From: Verrucomicrobiia bacterium
GTDB lineage: Bacteria > Verrucomicrobiota > Verrucomicrobiia > Palsa-1439
Length of the DNA: 49,716 bases
NCBI GenBank assembly: GCA_035577545.1
Contig: DATLVI010000016.1
Coordinates: 1-49,716, forward strand
Direction of reading: 5' to 3'
This document shows, piece by piece, positions 44,484-49,716 of this stretch. Position 1 is the stretch's first letter; each line of letters opens with the position of its first letter. The notes under the pieces were generated by a model that searched no databases, was not told the origin of the DNA, and saw only the letters and a list, made by a program, of their open reading frames with translations. The position numbers were made by a program, and so were the translations under genes.

Positions 44484-47400
44484 ATGAATGCAGAGGTTAA
44501 AATCACCCGGTCTCCGGCGTGGCACACGAGTTGCGCCACGGACAGGCAGATGAACGGTGCCCAAACCCAGACGCCCAAGCTGATGGGTGACGTGACCCGC
44601 CAGACCGAGGCGCACTTTCGTTCGCTGATTGAAAACACCACCGATATTATCACCATCCTGGAGGCAGACGGCAGCATCCGCTATGAAAGTCCGTCCATCG
44701 AACGTATCCTCGGTTATCGGCCTGAGGAATTGGTCGGGCGTAACGCCTTCGAGTTTATCCACCCGGACGATCTTGACCGGATCCAAAAGGTTTTTGCGGA
44801 GGGGCTGATCCGACCGGGCTGTGTGGAATCCGGCGAGTATCGCTTCCGCCACAAGGATGGCTCGTGGCGAGTTCTCGAAGGGATCGGCAAGAACCTTCTG
44901 GAAGATCCCGCAGTACGGGGGATCATCATCAACTCCCGCGACATCACGGAGCGCGAACGGATGGACGAAGCGTTGCGCAAGATACAGCAACAGCACCGCG
45001 CGCTGCTGGACAGTATTCCTGACATCGCCTGGGTGAAAGACAAACAGAGCCGCTTCATCGCCGTGAATGAAGCGTTTGCGAAGGCCTTTGGCCACGCCTC
45101 CGGGGAAATCGTCGGCAAGACCGACTTTGACTTTGTGCCGCGCGAACTGGCGGAACGCTATGTCGCCGATGACAAACAAGTCATGGAGCTGCGCCAACGC
45201 CGGCGCATCGAAGAACCTTTTGTGGACGCGGCGGGGAAACGCACCTGGGTGGAAACCATCAAGTCCGCCTTCCTGAACGACCAGGGAGAGGTGGCCGGGA
45301 CGACCGGCGTCGCCCGCGACATCACCGAGCGCAAGCAAATGGACCAGGCGCTGCGCGCGAGCGAAGAGCGGTACCGCACCCTGTTCGCGACGATGCGGGA
45401 AGGATTCGCCCTGTGCGAGATCATCTGGGATGCCGATGGCAAGCCTTGTGATTACCGCTATCTGGAAGTCAACCCGGCGTTTGAGAAGATGCTGGGTGTC
45501 ACACACGGCCAAGCGGTCGGCAAAACCGTGCGAGAAATCTTTCCGGACGTGGAAGATTATTGGATCGATATCTACGGCAAGGTCGCCCTCACCAGCCAGC
45601 CAGCCCGATTCGAGAATTATTTGCGGGCCGTTGACAAACACTTTGAAGTGGCTGCTTTCAGCCCGAAACGCGGCCAGTTTGCCGCGATCTTCTCGGACGT
45701 CACCGAGCGCAAGCGGATCGAGGAGCGCCTTCACCTCCAAAGCACGGCCCTGGAGTCCGCCGCCAACGGCATCGTTCTCACGGACAGCAGGGGGACGATC
45801 CTCTGGGTCAACCCGGCCTTCACGAAGTTGACAGGCTACACCGCCGCAGAAGCCATCGGGCAGAACACGCGCCTCCTGAAATCGGGCAAGCACGATGAGA
45901 GTTTTTATCGCAACCTTTGGCAGACGGTAAATTCGGGCAAGGTCTGGCAGGGCGACATGATCAACCGCCGCAAAGACGGCAGCCTCTACAATGAAGAGAT
46001 GACGATCACGCCGGTGTGCGACGAGCGCGGTGAAATCACCTATTTCATCGCGATGAAGCAGGACATCACGGACCGCAAGCAGGCGGAAGCGTCGCTGCGC
46101 GAGAGTGAAGAATTATTCCGATCGCTGAGCGTCTCCTCACCGTTGGGTATTTTTCTCACCGACGCCCAGGGCCGGTTGACATACGCCAACCCGCGCTGCC
46201 GCGAACTCTACGGTTTCACGCTGATGGAGAGCCAGAACGACGGGTGGACGCAGTTCATTCATGCCGACGACCGCGAATGGGTCACCCGGAAGTGGCAGGC
46301 GTTCATCACCGACGGAATCGATTATTCTGCCGAGTATCGCGTCTGTCATCGCAACGGCAACGTCCTGTGCGTCCATGTGCGGGCCGCCCGCATGCAGTCG
46401 GACCACAGCGAGTCGATGGGTTTCGTCGGGACGATTGAGGATGTTACGGTCCGCAAACGGTCAGAAGACGATCTGCGGGAAAGCAAACAGCGATTGGAGC
46501 AGGCGCTGGCAGAGTTGCAGGCGGCGCAACAGCAAGTCATCCAGCAAGAGCGCCTGCGGGCGCTGGGCACCATGGCCAGCGGCATTGCCCACGATTTCAA
46601 CAACGCGCTGGCCGCGATCCTCGGTTTTTCCGAACTCTTGATTTATCGCCCGGAAACCCTTGCCGACAGGGAAAAGACGCTGCGTTTTCTGCAGATGATG
46701 AACACGGCGGCCAAGGACGCGGGTAATGTCGTCAACCGTCTTCGTGAGTTTTACCGCCAGCGCGAGGAAGGCGAAGTCTTTGTCCCGGTCGATCTCAACC
46801 ACCTCGTGGAGGAAGCTGTCTCCCTCACACAGCCGAAATGGAAGAACCAGGCGGAGGCCAAAGGCATTGCGATTCACCTGGCCACCGAGTTGGGCAACAT
46901 TCCAGCGGTCGTCGGCAACGCCGCGGACCTGCGAGAAGCGCTCACCAACCTTATTTTCAATGCCGTTGACGCCATGCCACAAGGCGGGACGATCACGTTA
47001 CGCACCCATCTCGACAACTCCCGCGTCACCCTCGAGGTCGTCGACACCGGCACGGGCATGACGGAGGAAGTGCGAAGCCGTTGTCTCGAACCGTTCTTCA
47101 CCACCAAGGGCGCGCACGGCACAGGCCTCGGCTTATCGATGGTCTACGGTATTCTCCAGCGTCACCAGGGCACGGTTGATATCCAATCGAAGCTCGGGGA
47201 AGGCACGACATTCATTCTTTCATTGCCCGTCGCCGTCGAACCACAATCGCCAAAGGAAGATGATTCTGCGCCGTGCGTACTCCACCCGTTGCGCGTGTTG
47301 TTGGTGGATGACGAGGAACTCGTGCGTCGGATTTTGAATGAGTTTCTGCTGGGCGACAAGCACATCGTGGAGACCGCCGCGAACGGACAGGAGGCCCTCG

Positions 47401-47678
47401 ACAAATTCCAGCGCATGGAGTTCGACGTTGTGATTCTTGACCGCGCGATGCCGGACATGAACGGCGACCAGGTCGCCGTGTCCATCAAGCAACTCAAGCC
47501 ACGAACACCTGTCATTCTGCTCACCGGGTTTGGCTCCATGATGCAGGCCTCCGGCGAACAACCCCCCGGCGTGGACCTGATCGTCGGGAAGCCCGTTACC
47601 ATCCTTGGCCTGCGCGAGGCGGTAGCGAAGGTGGTGGCGAAGTACTCTACTGCCAGGCCCGCCGCACCCAAAGCGTGA
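44484..47678 (+). CDS. Hybrid histidine kinase with five PAS domains and C-terminal receiver
   Basis: ATG 44484, preceded by GGAGGGG, gives 1064 residues; the longer frame overlaps waaA. No membrane segment is evident, so it is cytoplasmic. Five PAS/PAC units end at about 155, 283, 409, 531 and 656, each followed by a DITERK-like linker. The kinase core has His703 in GIAHDFNNALAAILGFSE, the ATP domain with NLIFNAVDAMPQGG, DTGTGM and GTGLGLSMVYGI (about 800-910), and a receiver (about 935-1055) with acceptor Asp986 in VILDRAMPDMNG and Lys in IVGKPV. It probably senses redox state, ligands or light through PAS. It ends 5 bases from the convergent PqiA-like gene. Confidence 0.92.
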   Translation: MNAEVKITRSPAWHTSCATDRQMNGAQTQTPKLMGDVTRQTEAHFRSLIENTTDIITILEADGSIRYESPSIERILGYRPEELVGRNAFEFIHPDDLDRIQKVFAEGLIRPGCVESGEYRFRHKDGSWRVLEGIGKNLLEDPAVRGIIINSRDITERERMDEALRKIQQQHRALLDSIPDIAWVKDKQSRFIAVNEAFAKAFGHASGEIVGKTDFDFVPRELAERYVADDKQVMELRQRRRIEEPFVDAAGKRTWVETIKSAFLNDQGEVAGTTGVARDITERKQMDQALRASEERYRTLFATMREGFALCEIIWDADGKPCDYRYLEVNPAFEKMLGVTHGQAVGKTVREIFPDVEDYWIDIYGKVALTSQPARFENYLRAVDKHFEVAAFSPKRGQFAAIFSDVTERKRIEERLHLQSTALESAANGIVLTDSRGTILWVNPAFTKLTGYTAAEAIGQNTRLLKSGKHDESFYRNLWQTVNSGKVWQGDMINRRKDGSLYNEEMTITPVCDERGEITYFIAMKQDITDRKQAEASLRESEELFRSLSVSSPLGIFLTDAQGRLTYANPRCRELYGFTLMESQNDGWTQFIHADDREWVTRKWQAFITDGIDYSAEYRVCHRNGNVLCVHVRAARMQSDHSESMGFVGTIEDVTVRKRSEDDLRESKQRLEQALAELQAAQQQVIQQERLRALGTMASGIAHDFNNALAAILGFSELLIYRPETLADREKTLRFLQMMNTAAKDAGNVVNRLREFYRQREEGEVFVPVDLNHLVEEAVSLTQPKWKNQAEAKGIAIHLATELGNIPAVVGNAADLREALTNLIFNAVDAMPQGGTITLRTHLDNSRVTLEVVDTGTGMTEEVRSRCLEPFFTTKGAHGTGLGLSMVYGILQRHQGTVDIQSKLGEGTTFILSLPVAVEPQSPKEDDSAPCVLHPLRVLLVDDEELVRRILNEFLLGDKHIVETAANGQEALDKFQRMEFDVVILDRAMPDMNGDQVAVSIKQLKPRTPVILLTGFGSMMQASGEQPPGVDLIVGKPVTILGLREAVAKVVAKYSTARPAAPKA

Positions 47679-47683
47679 CGGGT

Positions 47684-48175
47684 TCAGCCGCTCTTTCCCG
47701 CGAGGCTGTCCACGTAGAGGCTGGTGATCATCGAGAGCAGGATGGCAGCGGCAAACCAGTACAGCCCCCATTGCGGCTCGACCTTCGCCAGCGGCCCGAG
47801 CTTGACGAGCACGATCAGGATCGCGACCACGAACACATCGAGCATCGACCATTTGCCGAGGATGCCCAACCAATGGAGCACCGTCTGCCGCTTCTGCTCC
47901 GCCAAGCGGATGGTCCAGACAAAGGCCAGCGTCGCCAGCTTGAAAATGGGGAAGACGATCGAAAAGAAGAACAGGATAATCGCCAGCGCATATTGACCCT
48001 GCTCCCACAAGCTGTGCACCCCGGCGATCACCGAGTACTCATTTTTCCAGAGCACCATCTTCTCTACCTTCATCAAGGGCAGCGATAACGCGATCAGCAG
48101 CAGTACGAAGGATAGCAGGATCAGCAACGGTACTTCAATGCGCCGCGGGTATCGATCTCTCAGCGATTGTGGCAT
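47684..48175 (-). CDS. PqiA-like (paraquat-inducible protein A) membrane protein
   Basis: 163 residues with four hydrophobic helices. The family segment GKWSMLDVFVVAILIV is present, together with IFKLATLAFVWTIRL. It corresponds to a single PqiA domain rather than the usual two. PqiA proteins are inner-membrane parts of MCE lipid-transport systems, but no PqiB or MCE gene is adjacent. Its promoter region is shared with nothing obvious, and the next upstream gene on the strand is a receiver protein 36 bases away. Confidence 0.85.
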   Translation of the reverse strand: MPQSLRDRYPRRIEVPLLILLSFVLLLIALSLPLMKVEKMVLWKNEYSVIAGVHSLWEQGQYALAIILFFFSIVFPIFKLATLAFVWTIRLAEQKRQTVLHWLGILGKWSMLDVFVVAILIVLVKLGPLAKVEPQWGLYWFAAAILLSMITSLYVDSLAGKSG

Positions 48176-48211
48176 TCGTCTCCAAACAAAATATCAAACG
48201 GCCTGCCGACG

Positions 48212-48673
48212 TTACGGTTTTGCCTCGCGGGAAGCGCGCTCACGCATGTCCCGAACGGCGACGATGTATTGGTTCAGACGCTCCACATGGTCGGGGACAT
48301 GGGCCGTCTTGAACATGGCGCGAACGCGAATCAACAACTCCTCCATCGCGAACGGTTTGCCCAGAAAATCATCCGCTCCCGCTTCCATGCATTCTTCGAG
48401 TCGGCCCGCAGCCGTCAGGGAGGTGACAACAATGATCGGGATGTTCCGGGTTTCCCTGCCCGCCCGAATCGCCTTGCAAAACGTCAACCCGTTCAGCTTG
48501 GGCATGTCGATGTCGAGTAGGATCAAATCCGGCTTCAACGCCAGCGTCTTCTGGACCGCATCCTTACCGTCGACCGCCGTATAGACCTGCGCGTTTTCGA
48601 ACACAAGAATGCTTTCCAGCACTTCCCGCATCCCCGCATCGTCTTCGACCACCAGGACTTTTCGTTCGTTCAA
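48212..48673 (-). CDS. Single-domain response regulator
   Basis: A TTG start at 48673 with GGAGAG about 12 bases upstream gives 153 residues. It is a complete receiver domain: acidic pocket VVEDDAG, acceptor Asp in LILLDIDMPKLNG, Thr in IIVVTS and Lys in DFLGKPFAMEELL, plus a short coiled tail without DNA-binding domain. Receiver-only proteins pass phosphate in phosphorelays or act on motility; the hybrid kinase nearby is a candidate partner. It is separated from the PqiA-like gene by 36 bases. Confidence 0.88.
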   Translation of the reverse strand: MNERKVLVVEDDAGMREVLESILVFENAQVYTAVDGKDAVQKTLALKPDLILLDIDMPKLNGLTFCKAIRAGRETRNIPIIVVTSLTAAGRLEECMEAGADDFLGKPFAMEELLIRVRAMFKTAHVPDHVERLNQYIVAVRDMRERASREAKP

Positions 48674-48876
48674 GTCGATACCCGTGCTCTCCAGCGCTTA
48701 TACCGTGTCGCTGTCCCTGAAACAAGTTTTTCAAGCCGAGCGTTGCATCCGCGAAGTGGTGTCGAGTTAGCGGGACGCCCCACATCGGACTGCCGCACGC
48801 ATGTGAATCCCCGAAACACAGCGACGACCCGATTTGAGTTGCTGACCGAGACATCATGTAGCACATTGGTCTTGGC

Positions 48877-49716
48877 ATGGGATTCCGGCTGGGAAATCGG
48901 CACCACGTACTGTGGCTTCGCAGGCCGCCCTTCCACAAACATGTCACACGCATTCCCACAGCACTCCGCTGCGTCATCAGGTACGTTGCCGCAGTCCATC
49001 TGCTCCTCTGGTTGTTGGTAACGCCGGCCCACGCTCAGCAACGGCGGACTTTGCCAGGCCACGTGCCGGCGGCAGTGGCGCGATCGCAACCCGTCGACCG
49101 CCTGCCGGGATCGACGCGGCTGAACCTGGCGATCGGCCTCCCATTGCACAACCAGGAAGGACTCACAAAGTTGCTCCAGCAGATTTACGATCCCGCCAGT
49201 CCCCAGTATCGCCACTACCTGACGCCGGAGCAGTTCACGGAAAAATTCGGCCCGACCGAGCAGGATTATCAGGCGGTGATGGATTTCGCCCAGCGGAACG
49301 GTTTCCAGATCAGGGCAACCCACCCCAATCGCGTGCTGCTGGACGTAAGCGCGACGGTGGCCGACATCGAGAGAGCCTTCCATGTGACGATGCGCGTCTA
49401 TCAGCACCCGAAGGAAGCCCGCCGGTTCTACGCGCCCGACATCGGGCCATCCGTCGAACTGGGTATCCCGGTCCTGGCAATCAACGGCCTCAACGATTTT
49501 ACGCGGCCACATCCCGCCAATCTGAAAATGGCGCCGCGTCAGAAGACAGCCCATGTCCGCCCGGCCGATGGCTCGGGAACGGACGGCACCTACATGGGGT
49601 ACGACTTCCGAAACGCCTACGCTCCCGGTGTCGCGCTTACTGGTTCGGGACAATCGATCGGGCTGGTACAATTCGATGGCTACTACACAAACGACATCAC
49701 TGCGTACGAAGCCGCG
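48877..49716 (+). CDS. S53 pro-kumamolisin-type peptidase, N-terminal part (cut by window edge)
   Basis: The frame is open from ATG 48877 to the window end (280 codons). The N-terminus is unusually long before a signal-like stretch at about residues 39-55 (VAAVHLLLWLLVTPAHAQ), so the true start might be nearer to it. Residues about 70-210 match the pro-kumamolisin activation domain: LHNQEGLTKLLQQIYDPASP, YRHYLTPEQFTEKFGPTEQD and IERAFHVTMRVYQHP. The catalytic sedolisin domain begins near 230 (GSGQSIGLVQFDGYY) and continues beyond the window. The predicted product is a secreted, acid-activated serine-carboxyl peptidase. Confidence 0.85.
   Translation, partial: MGFRLGNRHHVLWLRRPPFHKHVTRIPTALRCVIRYVAAVHLLLWLLVTPAHAQQRRTLPGHVPAAVARSQPVDRLPGSTRLNLAIGLPLHNQEGLTKLLQQIYDPASPQYRHYLTPEQFTEKFGPTEQDYQAVMDFAQRNGFQIRATHPNRVLLDVSATVADIERAFHVTMRVYQHPKEARRFYAPDIGPSVELGIPVLAINGLNDFTRPHPANLKMAPRQKTAHVRPADGSGTDGTYMGYDFRNAYAPGVALTGSGQSIGLVQFDGYYTNDITAYEAA

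Noticed and set aside
44481-45893. 470-codon minus-strand frame opposite the PAS region of the kinase
   Set aside because: The repetitive antisense translation mirrors the PAS repeats and is not an independent protein.
48674-49671. Minus-strand 333-codon frame at the right end
   Set aside because: The plus strand encodes a clear pro-kumamolisin peptidase over most of this stretch; the minus frame has no motif.

Overview
The window looks like a chromosomal segment of a Verrucomicrobiota bacterium (inference, possibly Pedosphaera/Limisphaera-like). The evidence is a Verru_Chthon-type pseudopilin cassette at the left edge, a PEP-CTERM protein, an H-X9-DG prepilin-like protein, a T5SS/PEP-CTERM-type beta-helix protein, a TMTC-like membrane/TPR protein, and Gram-negative envelope genes (waaA, mpl, a PqiA-like protein). 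GC content is fairly high, and tightly overlapping stop/start junctions (ATGA, GTGA, TGATG) are common.

Layout. (1) 1-3096: the end of a pseudopilin cassette. (2) 3380-4258: an HTH plus metallo-beta-lactamase protein with very unusual strand composition. (3) 4302-35730: about 31 kb that I read as a polyuronate (alginate and/or glucuronan-like) utilisation locus. It holds a LacI regulator divergent from a dehydrogenase/TIM-barrel/DUF2264 operon; a giant beta-helix protein and a secreted PL7 alginate lyase that share a C-terminal domain; a mannose-6-P isomerase/SSS symporter/SDR/GH2-lyase fusion operon; a convergent operon with a heparinase-II-like (PL39-like) lyase, a lyase-esterase fusion and an MFS transporter; a TMTC-like protein; a PEP-CTERM protein; and an XRE-cupin/GH88/flavin reductase/SDR operon. 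(4) 35869-49716: mostly housekeeping or unrelated genes: an LCAT-like acylhydrolase, tRNA-Glu(CTC), mpl, an OGG1-type glycosylase, a C39-like/TPR protein, DciA, a ferredoxin, waaA, a five-PAS hybrid histidine kinase, a PqiA-like protein, a receiver protein, and the start of an S53 pro-kumamolisin peptidase cut by the window edge. REP-like palindromes and a possible transposase remnant lie in 42410-43020.

How the genes may work together (inference): secreted PL7 and lipoprotein or periplasmic lyases cut a uronate polymer; GH2, GH88 and DUF2264 enzymes trim oligomers; an SSS symporter and an MFS protein move products; SDRs, a 2-hydroxyacid dehydrogenase, a TIM-barrel isomerase and an Old-Yellow-Enzyme relative process the monomers. 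An AT-rich palindrome, TTRATA-AK-TATTAA, recurs at or near the starts of several of these transcription units and could be a common operator. No SusC/SusD pair, KDG kinase or KDPG aldolase is present in the window. The most unusual items are the two different lyase fusions in convergent operons, the shared palindrome, the shared secreted C-terminal domain, and the GH88-coupled flavin reductase with an altered active-site motif.
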